From contig NZ_RZHG01000031.1 of assembly GCF_003989795.1 (NCBI RefSeq), positions 1 to 44,221 of the forward strand: 44,221 nt of DNA. Reading direction: 5' to 3'. Below the pieces are notes generated by a model. The model made no database searches and had not been told where the DNA came from. It saw only the letters and a list, made by a program, of their open reading frames with translations. The translations under genes and the position numbers were made by a program. This DNA is from Vreelandella andesensis. Its GTDB lineage: Bacteria > Pseudomonadota > Gammaproteobacteria > Pseudomonadales > Halomonadaceae. Shown here one piece after another: positions 27,672 through 36,155 of the stretch. Every line of letters begins with the position of its first letter. Position 1 is the stretch's first letter.

Positions 27672-28911
27672 GAAATTGCTCTCCTCGGTCAGGGCTGGTC
27701 CAGGTGGCGTGCCTTCCTTTTTGGCGCATCATTGCTTTGGGAAAGGCGATAGCGACGGTGGCCATATTGATGATCCAATAGGCGAATGGGTACCAGATAC
27801 TCCAGTAAACACAGCGGAATATCTCTTTGTCGTAGCGACTGTCGATATAAAAACTGACGGTAAACTGAACGAAGCTAATGGCGATCATAATGCTGCCAAA
27901 ATAGGAGAGCAGCTTTGCGGTGATGGGCCATGCTATGGGTACAAAGAGCTGAGAAATCAGCCAGAACAGTGCCAGGATGATAACGGAGTAGCACCATATC
28001 ACGCTGATGATATATTCCAGCATGAGCAGCCAGAACCGGCGATTTTTCAAGCGAATAGTTTGCGAAAAGTAGCGTAGAAAAACTTCGCCGCCACCTTGCG
28101 CCCACCTCAGTCGTTGCTTGTAGAGACCGCGCAGAGTTTCTGGCATTAGCACCCAGCACATGGCTCTGGGTTCGTAACGTACTTGGCCACCTGCCAGTTG
28201 CAAGCGCCAGCTCACATCAATATCTTCGGTGATCATGTCGGTGTTCCAGCCACCGATTTCCTTAAGTGCTTTACGCTGAAAGGCGCAGATGACGCCTGAA
28301 ATGGTAAACACCATTCCATAGATGCGCTGGGCGCGTTTTATTAGGCCGATGATGGCGGAAAACTCGCCGGTTTGTATTTTGCCAATGGCTGTGGAGCGGG
28401 TTCTAACCCGTGGGTTACCTGTGACCCCACTGACCTTGGGGCTACTCATGAAGTGGCCAACCATATAGCCGATGGCGTCGTAATCGAGTATGGCGTCGCC
28501 ATCAATCCCTACAATAATTTCGCCGTTGGCATAGCTTAAACCATTATTCATGGCGCTGGCTTTGCCTTGGTTGGGCTGGTGCAGCACCTTTAACGTTGGA
28601 TAGATCAGAGCCAAGGCATCCAGCTTGCTTGCGGTATCATCCTTACTGCCGTCGTTGATGGCGATAACGTCCATGTAAGGATAGTTCTGCTTGAACAAGT
28701 GGTGAATTGTCTCGTCAACATTTGCTCCTTCGTTATAGCAGGGCAGTAGAACGGTTACCTTTGGAGCATCTTCATCCCAGCTAAAAGTAGCCGGCCACGG
28801 CTGCTTACGTTCCCAATGAACGTAGAAGTAAATGCCACCACAAATCCATATCGTCGCCATTAAGCTTGGGTAGCCGAGGGTGAAGATAGCCAAGGAGTCG
28901 AGTATGTTCAT
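27661..28911 (-). CDS. pgaC: Poly-beta-1,6-N-acetyl-D-glucosamine synthase PgaC
   Basis: A 416-residue inner-membrane GT2 glycosyltransferase. Catalytic motifs are in order: NDGSKDDT (about residues 86-93), DGDAILDYDA (137-146), TEDIDVSWRL (acid base pair at 229-230) and QRLRWAQGG (266-274). Hydrophobic segments flank the catalytic domain at the N-terminus and after residue 285. It polymerises UDP-GlcNAc into PNAG, a biofilm polysaccharide. Its ATG overlaps the pgaB stop by 4 bp. All catalytic residues are present. Confidence 0.95.
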   Translation of the reverse strand: MNILDSLAIFTLGYPSLMATIWICGGIYFYVHWERKQPWPATFSWDEDAPKVTVLLPCYNEGANVDETIHHLFKQNYPYMDVIAINDGSKDDTASKLDALALIYPTLKVLHQPNQGKASAMNNGLSYANGEIIVGIDGDAILDYDAIGYMVGHFMSSPKVSGVTGNPRVRTRSTAIGKIQTGEFSAIIGLIKRAQRIYGMVFTISGVICAFQRKALKEIGGWNTDMITEDIDVSWRLQLAGGQVRYEPRAMCWVLMPETLRGLYKQRLRWAQGGGEVFLRYFSQTIRLKNRRFWLLMLEYIISVIWCYSVIILALFWLISQLFVPIAWPITAKLLSYFGSIMIAISFVQFTVSFYIDSRYDKEIFRCVYWSIWYPFAYWIINMATVAIAFPKAMMRQKGRHATWTSPDRGEQFHEQ

Positions 28912-30869
28912 GGTGTTACCCTAAAACGACGTGCGATAGAGAAAACCGGCCTTAACACGTTGATGTCGGGATGATTTTGATGAAAATCGTCTGGATAATA
29001 ACCAATGTGCTTTATGCCTTCTTCGCGCAATATTCGCACCCATTCGGCCATTTCTTGACTGGGAATCGGGGTTTGGGTGCGCCAATTCAGTGCTTGCAGC
29101 TCGAAGACCAATTGGTCTGCACTCACCTGTGCGAGTGAGCGCTTTGCGAGCGATCGCAGCCACTCATTGGGGTTGTCCGCTTCTTCCATGTAGGGCATGG
29201 CCATCACGGCAACATAGTCGTAACCATTGGCGAAATTTTGGATGTCTTGAGCAAACCACTGCTGACTGCGCGGCTCCATAATCGTTGCGGCATAGAGGTT
29301 GCGAGACGTGGTGAACTCTTTGTTGTCGGCTTGGCGATAGTAGTTAGCCGCCTGCACCAGCACCGCTGTGAAGTCGGTTAGGTACTCCGTCCTAAAGCGG
29401 GTCCACGCGGTCATCAGGTTATCGTCGCTGCGAATCGCGTCGATATCTGGTGGCAATGACGCGTGCTCATACGCCGCCAAGGCTTCAGGATTGGCATCTT
29501 CAAAGTCGGTAAAGAAGGCGTCATCGTGAAACAGCAACCCATCAAATTTCGTCAGTCGGCCAACGTCTTGGTAGATTTCGCGAATAATGCGGCGATTCTC
29601 TTCCACATAAGGTGACAGCCGGCGATATTGCTCAGGCGACTCCGCGCCGGTTCTTACATCGGTGACGTAGCGATAATCAGGCCCTAAATCAAATGACAAC
29701 ACCGGCATCCAGGCGTACACCTTCACATTGGCACGCTTTTTTAACTGCCAAGATACACGGTTGAAAAGATCGGCTCTTACCGGTAAGTGGCGGTTGGGGA
29801 AGTAAAGGGCATCGGCCACGCCGTCACCATCTGGGTCGGCATAGGCTTGTAGGTAAACAGTGCCAACGCCGAAGCGGAAAATGCGCTCAATTAGCCTGTC
29901 GAGGTTTAGCTCTTGCTGGACGGGATCAACGTCGTACACATAATCGAGATCGATATGCACGATGCGTAGTTCTTCTGTCTCCCACAAGCGGTTGGAGAGA
30001 ATCTCCTCAATCGTTTGCAGGCTGGTTTCCTGATCGATAAGGTAGCGATTCATGCTGCGCATAGGGTCGTGAAGCTGGTTAGGTCCACTGAGTAAGCTGA
30101 AGGTGTACTGCATACCATATTCGGCGGCAATATCAAGTGTTGCTTCGCTGTAAGCGCCGTAGGGCCACACCATAATGTGGGAGGGGCGGCCCAAGTGCTG
30201 TTCAAATAGCTGTTTTGTTTTTGCCATATCTTGGCGAATCCGCACAAGGTAGTCCGCTTCGCTCTCGTAGCCATCTCGCGGGTTCCATATGCTGGTTACT
30301 GCAGCGGCTTGTTCATTGCCCATCGGGTTTCCGATAACGCCGTAGTGGAGGTTGTAGGTGTGAGAAGCGATCTCCACCAGCGGCGATTCGTCTAGCGTTT
30401 TGACTTGCTCCCAGGTCAAAAAGCGTTCGCGAGGAAGGGTGATGCTGCCATAAGGCACCTGTTCGCCGGGGGACACGTTTAACCAACTTCCTACTACGGC
30501 TTGTACGGCGGGAAAGTCGTACAGTTTGAGCAGCGGAAAGACGATATCGTAGAAGCTTCGATAGCCGTCATCGAAGGTCAGCAGTACGGCTTTTTCCGGC
30601 AATGGTTCTGCACCTGCTTTGGCGTCAATGATCTGCTGCAAGCTCACAGGCTTGTAGCCACTCACGGCAATCAGATTAAAGTGTTCAATTAACCGATCGC
30701 GCGTGATGGTCTGCGAATAGATATCTAAATCGGGAGTGACAGAAAAATCCACCACATCGTGGTAGCTGATCACCACGTAGTCATCCGTTGAGCGTGCGGC
30801 TTGGACCTGCTGAATATTGATGATAGCCAACAAAGCTGCGCTCAATGCAACGACGCGCCAGAGTGTCAT
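28908..30869 (-). CDS. pgaB: Poly-N-acetylglucosamine N-deacetylase PgaB
   Basis: A two-domain periplasmic protein of 653 residues. The N-terminal polysaccharide deacetylase domain shows VVISYHDVVD, LLTFDDGYRSFYD with the metal and catalytic aspartates, and EIASHTYNLHYG with the metal histidines. The C-terminal domain (from about 300) is the glycoside-hydrolase-like PgaB domain with LLFHDDAFFTDFEDANPEAL. It partially deacetylates PNAG before export. ATG 30869 was chosen because GGAG precedes it and it overlaps the pgaA stop (ATGA). A signal peptide is present, but no lipobox cysteine is seen, unlike the lipoprotein of E. coli. Confidence 0.93.
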   Translation of the reverse strand: MTLWRVVALSAALLAIINIQQVQAARSTDDYVVISYHDVVDFSVTPDLDIYSQTITRDRLIEHFNLIAVSGYKPVSLQQIIDAKAGAEPLPEKAVLLTFDDGYRSFYDIVFPLLKLYDFPAVQAVVGSWLNVSPGEQVPYGSITLPRERFLTWEQVKTLDESPLVEIASHTYNLHYGVIGNPMGNEQAAAVTSIWNPRDGYESEADYLVRIRQDMAKTKQLFEQHLGRPSHIMVWPYGAYSEATLDIAAEYGMQYTFSLLSGPNQLHDPMRSMNRYLIDQETSLQTIEEILSNRLWETEELRIVHIDLDYVYDVDPVQQELNLDRLIERIFRFGVGTVYLQAYADPDGDGVADALYFPNRHLPVRADLFNRVSWQLKKRANVKVYAWMPVLSFDLGPDYRYVTDVRTGAESPEQYRRLSPYVEENRRIIREIYQDVGRLTKFDGLLFHDDAFFTDFEDANPEALAAYEHASLPPDIDAIRSDDNLMTAWTRFRTEYLTDFTAVLVQAANYYRQADNKEFTTSRNLYAATIMEPRSQQWFAQDIQNFANGYDYVAVMAMPYMEEADNPNEWLRSLAKRSLAQVSADQLVFELQALNWRTQTPIPSQEMAEWVRILREEGIKHIGYYPDDFHQNHPDINVLRPVFSIARRFRVTP

Positions 30870-33292
30870 AGGAATCTCCATACAAAACCGGCTGAAATAA
30901 CGTTGTCATATTCGGGAACACCGTCGTAAACAGCTCTTTCGCGGGTAATGCCGTACTGTAAGCTCACGGTGGGGGCTAACTCCCAACTATGCTGGTAACC
31001 CAGCGACCAGGTGTTTTCACTGTCGTAATCCTCTTGCCAATAACGGCCTGAACCTAGCGAAACGCTTTGGATAAAGGACTGTCGATAATCAAACGGGGTC
31101 CCGTAATTAACGGACAGAACGCCCGCTAAGCTGGCATCGCGTTTCGGATTGAAATAGCTGGCTTCAACCTCGTCATTGCGCGAAGCAGACCCTTGCACTG
31201 CAGCGTTAATCTGCCAGCGGTCCAGGTGATAAAGCGTTTGATTCCAGTAGCCATAAACCGATTGGCGTAGATTGCTGTCGTCAAAGTCGGTGGCCATTAC
31301 ACCGATGGCACCGGCACCGCGCTCGTCATGACGGTAGGTCAGCTCACCCCGGTAGCGGTCAGCGTTGATGCCATCGCGCAGCGCTCGTAGCGGAGTGTCG
31401 GTAGTGTTAAGTTCAACACCAGCCGTTGCGGTTACATGATCTGATGCGGCGTAACGCAGTTCTGCCATGGCAAGAAAGTCTTCGTTGAGCTGTGACCCGT
31501 GACCCGCTGCTAGGGTTACCATAGCGGGGTATAGGTTCCATTCGTAGCCCGCTACGTTATAGGAGGCATAGAGGTTCTCATCTTCAAACGCACCAAACTG
31601 CCCGATTCGTTGGGCGAAGGGGCGGGAGCCGCTATCGTTGCGGGGCCCCTCCAGGAGCACTTCATAGCGCCACTCCTTTGAGGCTTGAGCGCCGCTGCCT
31701 TGCCCTTCACTTCGCTCAAATGAACTGTTCAACTGAGGCGCGCGGAGTTCGCGCCACTCTCGGGCCATATCATCCCGCGATGCGCTTGGACTTGCTTGTG
31801 CAATTTCTCTAGCGATCTCGGTGGTGGTGCCTTTCCACTGGCCATGCTGTAAGCGAGAAAGCAGTACGCCATGCTGAGCAGCTTCCTGTCGGTCGGGTGG
31901 CAGTAATGGTGTTGCTTGCTGATAAGACGCTTCGGCTTTTCTCGGCCAACCCCTGTCGCGTTCGATATGTCCTTTAGTTAGCCATAAGTAGGGTTCAGCT
32001 GGCGCTTGCGCCTGATAGGTGGCGAGACGCTCACTGGCTTCGTCATTACGCCCTCGCCAGGCATCCAGCAGCACTTCTAGCAGCAATACCTTCTGATAGT
32101 TAGGGTTTTCGATACGCAGGGTTTGAGTGAAATCCAGGCGCTCTTCTGGCTCACTGGCAATCCACTCCTTGAGCAATCGATCAGCATCGCGAAAACGCTG
32201 GGCGTCGGCATAGCTGTAAAATAGCCCCTCATAAAGAGGATCATCAGGATTAGTCGCTAGCGCAGGGGATTGCCGAATCAGGTTTTCGTAGAGTTCGATG
32301 GCTTCATTGGGGCGCCCCATTCCATTAAGTGCATGGGCTCTGGCGCGATCCACGTAGCTGGGTAATCGCCCGTGCTGTTTTTCGAGCCTCGTCGCGAGCG
32401 CTTCAGCTTCGGAAAAGCGCCTCAATTGGGCCAGCGCTACCACTTTGTCGTACTCGGCAATGGTGACCAGTTCTTCGGGCGCATCGTCGGCACGTAGTAC
32501 GCTATTCAACTGTTCTAAACCGCTGTTGACTCTTGAAGGCTGATCGGTATGAATACCCAGACGTATGTCGGTTACCCCTTCATAGTAGGTCAGCCATAGG
32601 CGATCACTTGCACTAAAGGCGTCTGGGTTGCTTTGCATAATGCCGTTTGCTGCAGCGCTTGCGCCTAGGCCTACCGCTAACCGATACAGCGCATGCAGCT
32701 CACCTGTGTTGTCAGGGTTTTGCGCTAGGAGTGCTTGCCGAGCACTCAGCTCTTGTATGGCATCTGAGGTCACCGACGCCAAGTAGCCCCTCGCTTCTAG
32801 GCCTGCCGTGGTGGTGCCAGCCACTTGGTTGTACTGCTGAAGGGATATGCCCGCCAGGGTATAGTTGCCCATGTCGGTATGGATCAACGCTTGGCCAAGC
32901 CATCCATCTGCATTGGAAGAGTCGCGGTAGGTGAGCATCCGGAAGAGTTCCAGTGCATGCTGGTATTTACCCGCACTGCGCGCGGCACCGGCTAGGTTGG
33001 TTAGTTCGGAATCACTGTAATTTTCTATTTGGCACCAGGTGCAAATTGTCAGCGCTTCCTGATGGCGATCGGCGCGCACTAACAGTGCCACCAAATCTTC
33101 GCGAACACGAAGATCACGGGTTTGGTAATAAAGTGTCTTTAAACCTTCGATTGATGTTTCCAGAGTTCCTTGGCGTGCTTGGATAACCAGTGCTTCGCGC
33201 TGCGCGTTAGTAGTAGTTTGCCCATGCGCCACGCCCGCCGTTAGGCTGACGAGCAGGCAAATCGACAGTAGGACGTTAGAACGATTATACAT
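30866..33292 (-). CDS. pgaA: Outer-membrane PNAG export porin PgaA
   Basis: An 808-residue protein, like E. coli PgaA (807). Start ATG 33292 gives a signal peptide (SNVLLSICLLVSLTAGVAHG); the open frame upstream to 33388 is unlikely to be translated. The N-terminal half is a TPR superhelix with many degenerate repeats. The C-terminal third is rich in alternating aromatic strands and ends GFVWRFL, as an outer-membrane barrel should. It guides deacetylated polymer through the outer membrane. It is the first gene of pgaABCD. AGGG lies rather far from the start (about 13 nt). Confidence 0.93.
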   Translation of the reverse strand: MYNRSNVLLSICLLVSLTAGVAHGQTTTNAQREALVIQARQGTLETSIEGLKTLYYQTRDLRVREDLVALLVRADRHQEALTICTWCQIENYSDSELTNLAGAARSAGKYQHALELFRMLTYRDSSNADGWLGQALIHTDMGNYTLAGISLQQYNQVAGTTTAGLEARGYLASVTSDAIQELSARQALLAQNPDNTGELHALYRLAVGLGASAAANGIMQSNPDAFSASDRLWLTYYEGVTDIRLGIHTDQPSRVNSGLEQLNSVLRADDAPEELVTIAEYDKVVALAQLRRFSEAEALATRLEKQHGRLPSYVDRARAHALNGMGRPNEAIELYENLIRQSPALATNPDDPLYEGLFYSYADAQRFRDADRLLKEWIASEPEERLDFTQTLRIENPNYQKVLLLEVLLDAWRGRNDEASERLATYQAQAPAEPYLWLTKGHIERDRGWPRKAEASYQQATPLLPPDRQEAAQHGVLLSRLQHGQWKGTTTEIAREIAQASPSASRDDMAREWRELRAPQLNSSFERSEGQGSGAQASKEWRYEVLLEGPRNDSGSRPFAQRIGQFGAFEDENLYASYNVAGYEWNLYPAMVTLAAGHGSQLNEDFLAMAELRYAASDHVTATAGVELNTTDTPLRALRDGINADRYRGELTYRHDERGAGAIGVMATDFDDSNLRQSVYGYWNQTLYHLDRWQINAAVQGSASRNDEVEASYFNPKRDASLAGVLSVNYGTPFDYRQSFIQSVSLGSGRYWQEDYDSENTWSLGYQHSWELAPTVSLQYGITRERAVYDGVPEYDNVISAGFVWRFL

Positions 33293-33384
33293 GGTAGTAT
33301 TTTTACCCTGGATACTGATACTAATGACAATAGTTTTGTAACCAAAATGTACTTTTAGCTTATAGAAATACTTTGGGTAAAAAA

Positions 33385-33400
33385 TCACATTAAAATGTGA
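33385..33400. promoter_or_regulatory. 16-bp perfect palindrome upstream of pgaA
   Basis: TCACATTAAAATGTGA is a perfect dyad 93 bp before the pgaA start codon, in the control region of the operon. Its half-sites are like those of CRP-family sites but turned the other way around. It is a candidate operator; the binding protein is unknown. Confidence 0.45.
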
Positions 33401-33420
33401 ATTTGGAAAGGATCTTTATC

Positions 33421-33543
33421 ATGGAAAGAGGTGAAGAAATTAATCTAAACATCATGAATCTGGGCCTTATATTCATGAGTTTAAGTGGTACCGTTGAGTA
33501 CTTATTAAAAATTAATCACGCATTCAGTTCCCTGGATTCATAG
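33421..33543 (+). CDS. Possible 40-residue protein divergent from pgaA
   Basis: ATG 33421 is preceded by AAAGGA at acceptable spacing and opens a 40-codon frame with a hydrophobic core (NIMNLGLIFMSLSG). It is unrecognised. Together with 33293-33420 and 33544-33654, it fills the 360-bp gap upstream of pgaA. That gap also holds small hairpins (GGATTC-ATA-GAATCC and GCGATG-GATTT-CATCGC near 33535-33582). It may be non-coding leader or IS debris. Confidence 0.25.
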   Translation: MERGEEINLNIMNLGLIFMSLSGTVEYLLKINHAFSSLDS

Positions 33544-33654
33544 AATCCATAGCCTCCGAGTAAGCGATGGATTTCATCGCAAGGCGATCAAACGAAGGTA
33601 GGTACTCATGTATAATTAAACGCATTTTATCGGTCGCCACAGAATTTCGATCAG

Positions 33655-34163
33655 ACTACCTTGATTACGCATAAGGCTTGCGCCCTGACTTCCCCCTGCA
33701 GACTCGCTTTAAGCAACTCCCAAAGTGGCCAGAGCACAGCGCTGGGCTGGTGAGACCGAGGCCATTCCAGTCCCAAGCGTCATATGGATAGCACGTTCCG
33801 GTGCCGGATAGTGTTTCTCTGGTAGTGCCGCTGTTGCCCGCTAGCTCGAATGTACAGTCCAACTACCATCATGACGATATTGGCCAGCATCGCGATCAGC
33901 AGCAGGATTTCTATCCATTTGCTTTGACAAGACTGGTGCATTCCGAAGCCCAACCCGAAGAAGGGACTTTTGATGTCACGGAAACCTTCTTTAATCTGCA
34001 TGCACTGTTGGTAGAGTGTGGTGGATCTTCTCGAAGATCGGCAGCGATCGACTGGCAAAGGGGACCACCGCGCGCAGTAAAAATTGCCGACCGCAGTCAT
34101 CGATCGGCAATCATTCCACCAAAATCAGCGGACGCGTGGTGTGGCCGATCAGCGCCGCGATGC
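33655..34163 (-). pseudogene. IS4-family transposase remnant
   Basis: Reading down from 34163, one frame gives RPLILVEWLPIDDCGRQFLL and FASRSLPIFEKIHHT, the pre-catalytic region of IS4-type transposases. The frame then shifts to TLYQQCMQIKEGFRDIKSPF and IEILLLIAMLANIVM, the C-terminal YREK-like block, ending HRNVLSI. An in-frame TGA at 33780-33782 interrupts RLGLEWPRSHQPSAVLW. The central segment with the catalytic aspartate is deleted at the frame junction. It is non-functional. Confidence 0.75.
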
Positions 34164-34165
34164 TA

Positions 34166-34560
34166 CCCATAAACTCTCCACGCAGCTTATTCACGAGAAC
34201 CAAGTTATTGTTGCCGAAAGTTTACAGATCAAAAACCTGCTCAAAAACCACTCACTGGCCAAGGCCATCAGCGACGTGGGCTGGCATCAGCTTACCCAAC
34301 AACTGGCGTATAAGGCGGAGCGGTGTGGACGCGATGTCGTCCAGATCGACAAGTGGTATCTCCACTCGAAACGCTGCTTTCACTGTTGTCATATCACCGG
34401 CAAAATGTTGCGCAACGTGTGCACCTGGGATTACCCGAGTTGCGCCACCCAAGGCAATGACCGCGATGTGAACGCTGCTTGCAACATTTTGCAAGCGGGC
34501 AAAGCGTTTCTGGCGGGCGCTGGCAAGCTCCGCCAGCATGAAAAGACTACCGTGGGGCTC
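34166..34560 (+). pseudogene. TnpB C-terminal fragment
   Basis: The frame encodes HKLSTQLIHENQVIVAESLQ, KAISDVGWHQLTQQLAYKA, VVQIDKWYLHSKRC and NDRDVNAACNILQAG. These align with residues from about 250 to the end of the TnpB at 15577-16689 at moderate identity, so it is a different family member. The first 250 residues are missing. The zinc ribbon is damaged (DYPSCAT for DCPSCGT). It abuts the IS4 remnant on the left and the serB fragment on the right. Confidence 0.85.
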
Positions 34561-34573
34561 ACGGGAATTTTAG

Positions 34574-34677
34574 CCCGTTGTGTGTGCGCAAGCTCGCCAA
34601 GCAATTTCAACGTTGGGAATTGATGCAGTGCTGTATTTAATCGGTTATCGAGAATCAGATTTAATCGATTGATTAAT
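34574..34677 (+). pseudogene. Duplicated serB 3' end (repeat copy B) at right border of pga island
   Basis: It encodes the last 32 codons of SerB (AQARQAISTLGIDAVLYLIG, then YRESDLID) plus stop. It has about five base differences from 26296-26399 and is in the same orientation. There is no start and no upstream serB sequence. It marks the right border of the island and may be the residue of the original chromosomal serB end. Confidence 0.9.
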
Positions 34678-34752
34678 AGCGCTGCCAAGTAAGTGGACGG
34701 GCGGTGCCTAGCATCGCCTTTATTCAGTACCGCCGAATCAGCACCGTTAGCA

Positions 34753-35598
34753 TTAGCCGTCTGGTTGTTGAGTAGCGTGAGCGTTAATACCGCCATATTC
34801 GGCACGCAGCGCTTTTAGTTTAGCGGTTTCATTGTCGCTAAGCGGTGGCGAATCCCAGAGAGGCTCATCTTGCGCGTCATTTATCCCCTGTAGGGTTAAG
34901 GTAAGTTGCGTATTGCGGGGAATCTGGTTATTCCCCCAGGGGCCAAAACGGTTGGGTGCAAGACTCCACTGCGCGGTTTCGCCCGGAGCTAGGCCGCCAG
35001 CGATAACATAGTAGAACGTCTCATCGACCCACGGTGTTTCGCGGTCTGGGCTGGTCAATGTGCCATGCAAAAATAGTTCTGAAATGACCTCATCGGAGCC
35101 ATTGGTTACCTGAAGGTCAATGACAGGTTCAAATGCACCGTAGGGGCTGGTGCTGATGTAATAATCGGCATTTTCAATGCTTACCTGGGCGCGTTGCTGT
35201 TGATCGTGTACAGCGCTAGCCTGTTTAGTTTCCAGACGATCAAGCGTTTGCAGTGCCTGCTCGCGCTCCCGAGCGCGACGTTCGCGTAACATTTTGTCAG
35301 CCCGATCTATAATCTCATCGCCCGTTAGCCCATGCATGTAGGCATTCGCTGATTCAGCAATTTCGGCGGCATTCATTCGTCCGGCATTGAGTAAATCGAT
35401 GCCGCTAAACGATGACATGGCAATGATCGTTAATGCTTGATCGAACTCATCACGCTTGTAGGTAGGGAGTGAATTACGCACTTTCTCAACAGAGACAACG
35501 GCAGCAGGCATTGAGCTTGTGTCTATTTTGGGGTCTGAGCAACCCGCTATCATCAACGTGGTCAATGACAGTGCCGATAACCTAAGCAGGCTCCACAT
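34753..35598 (-). CDS. Predicted lipoprotein, DUF6694-like
   Basis: A 281-residue protein with a lipoprotein signal: LRLSALSLTTLMIAGC, lipobox IAGC, so the mature N-terminus is Cys20. A helical, charged middle (RREREQ-type, residues about 95-135) could form a coiled coil. The C-terminal half is beta-rich (FEPVIDLQVTNGSDEVISEL, GLAPGETAQWSLAPNRFG). I recall a DUF6694 family of similar lipoproteins; no function is known to me. Aspartate does not follow the lipid cysteine directly (CSD), so outer-membrane sorting is plausible. Confidence 0.65.
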   Translation of the reverse strand: MWSLLRLSALSLTTLMIAGCSDPKIDTSSMPAAVVSVEKVRNSLPTYKRDEFDQALTIIAMSSFSGIDLLNAGRMNAAEIAESANAYMHGLTGDEIIDRADKMLRERRAREREQALQTLDRLETKQASAVHDQQQRAQVSIENADYYISTSPYGAFEPVIDLQVTNGSDEVISELFLHGTLTSPDRETPWVDETFYYVIAGGLAPGETAQWSLAPNRFGPWGNNQIPRNTQLTLTLQGINDAQDEPLWDSPPLSDNETAKLKALRAEYGGINAHATQQPDG

Positions 35599-35686
35599 AG
35601 AATTACCTCAAAACAGGCTAACAAAACGCAAGGAGCTTACCGGAAAGTGTCGCTTCCCACTACTGCCTCACGTCTTTGACATATAA

Positions 35687-35712
35687 AAGCGCCGGCGTTT
35701 CAGCCAGCGCTT
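35687..35712 (-). terminator. Terminator of the mrp operon
   Basis: On the minus strand AAGCGCTGGC, a 6-nt loop, GCCGGCGCTT followed by TTATAT. The stem is 10 bp with one G-T wobble, 28 bp after the mnhG stop. Confidence 0.7.
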
Positions 35713-35740
35713 AGCGATCGAGAGAGGAGGTCTCTGTCTT

Positions 35741-36127
35741 TTAACCATGCCCTTTGTCAGGGTGAGGTACGGGTTTTTCGCCTACTTCTTCTGAGCGAAG
35801 TTCTACCGGCTTGCCTCGGGTTTTGTCAGCATACTTAAGCTGCATATGCAGACCCGTCTTCGCGAGCAAGTGCGCGCTAACGGGTGCCGTAATGAACAAA
35901 AACAGAGTGATCAACAGTTCTTGTACGTCAGGCTTACCATCGACACTCCAAAAATAACCCATTGAAGCGACAAGCATACAGCCGATACCAAGCGTGGTGG
36001 CTTTGGTGGGGCCATGCAGGCGCATGTAGAAGTCTTTTAGGTGGGCGAGACCTAGCGAGCCGATAAATACGAAAATCCCGCCCGCTACTAATAGCAGTGA
36101 AATTAGCGCTTCGACGAAAAACGACAT
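35741..36127 (-). CDS. mnhG: Na+/H+ antiporter subunit G
   Basis: A 128-residue membrane protein of the MrpG/MnhG/PhaG family: FFVEALISLLLVAGGIFVFI, then GLAHLKDFYMRLHGPTKATT, whose RLHGPTKATTLG motif is diagnostic, and LFITAPVSAHLLAKTGLHMQ. It is one subunit of the multisubunit Mrp antiporter, which expels Na+ using the proton gradient. AGGAG precedes ATG at 9 nt. It lies 28 bp after mnhF and is the last gene before the operon terminator. The C-terminal tail is hydrophilic. Confidence 0.93.
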   Translation of the reverse strand: MSFFVEALISLLLVAGGIFVFIGSLGLAHLKDFYMRLHGPTKATTLGIGCMLVASMGYFWSVDGKPDVQELLITLFLFITAPVSAHLLAKTGLHMQLKYADKTRGKPVELRSEEVGEKPVPHPDKGHG

Positions 36128-36155
36128 TGGCGCATCTCCTGAGACGTCACACGGT

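Larger units (their letters stand above)
26400..34573. mobile_element. Accessory island carrying pgaABCD, bounded by serB 3'-end repeats
   Basis: The segment between the two serB 3'-end copies contains only the pga operon and degraded insertion sequences. Housekeeping genes resume outside it. This resembles an integrative element that used a gene 3' end as attachment site, or a segment inserted by IS-mediated recombination. No integrase gene is present, so the mechanism is open. The flanks between the repeats and pga look more AT-rich than the chromosome around them. Confidence 0.65.

Noticed and set aside
33293..33388. Extended N-terminus of PgaA from 33388
   Set aside because: The extra 32 residues would precede and bury a normal signal peptide that begins at ATG 33292.
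26400..34573. Classical integrase-borne genomic island
   Set aside because: No tyrosine or serine recombinase gene is visible and the target is not a tRNA gene. Only repeat-bounded insertion is claimed.
34084..34623. A functional gene for the 179-codon open frame
   Set aside because: Its first part is antisense to the IS4 remnant and the rest is a truncated TnpB lacking its N-terminal two thirds and a zinc ligand. Its end runs out of frame through the serB fragment.
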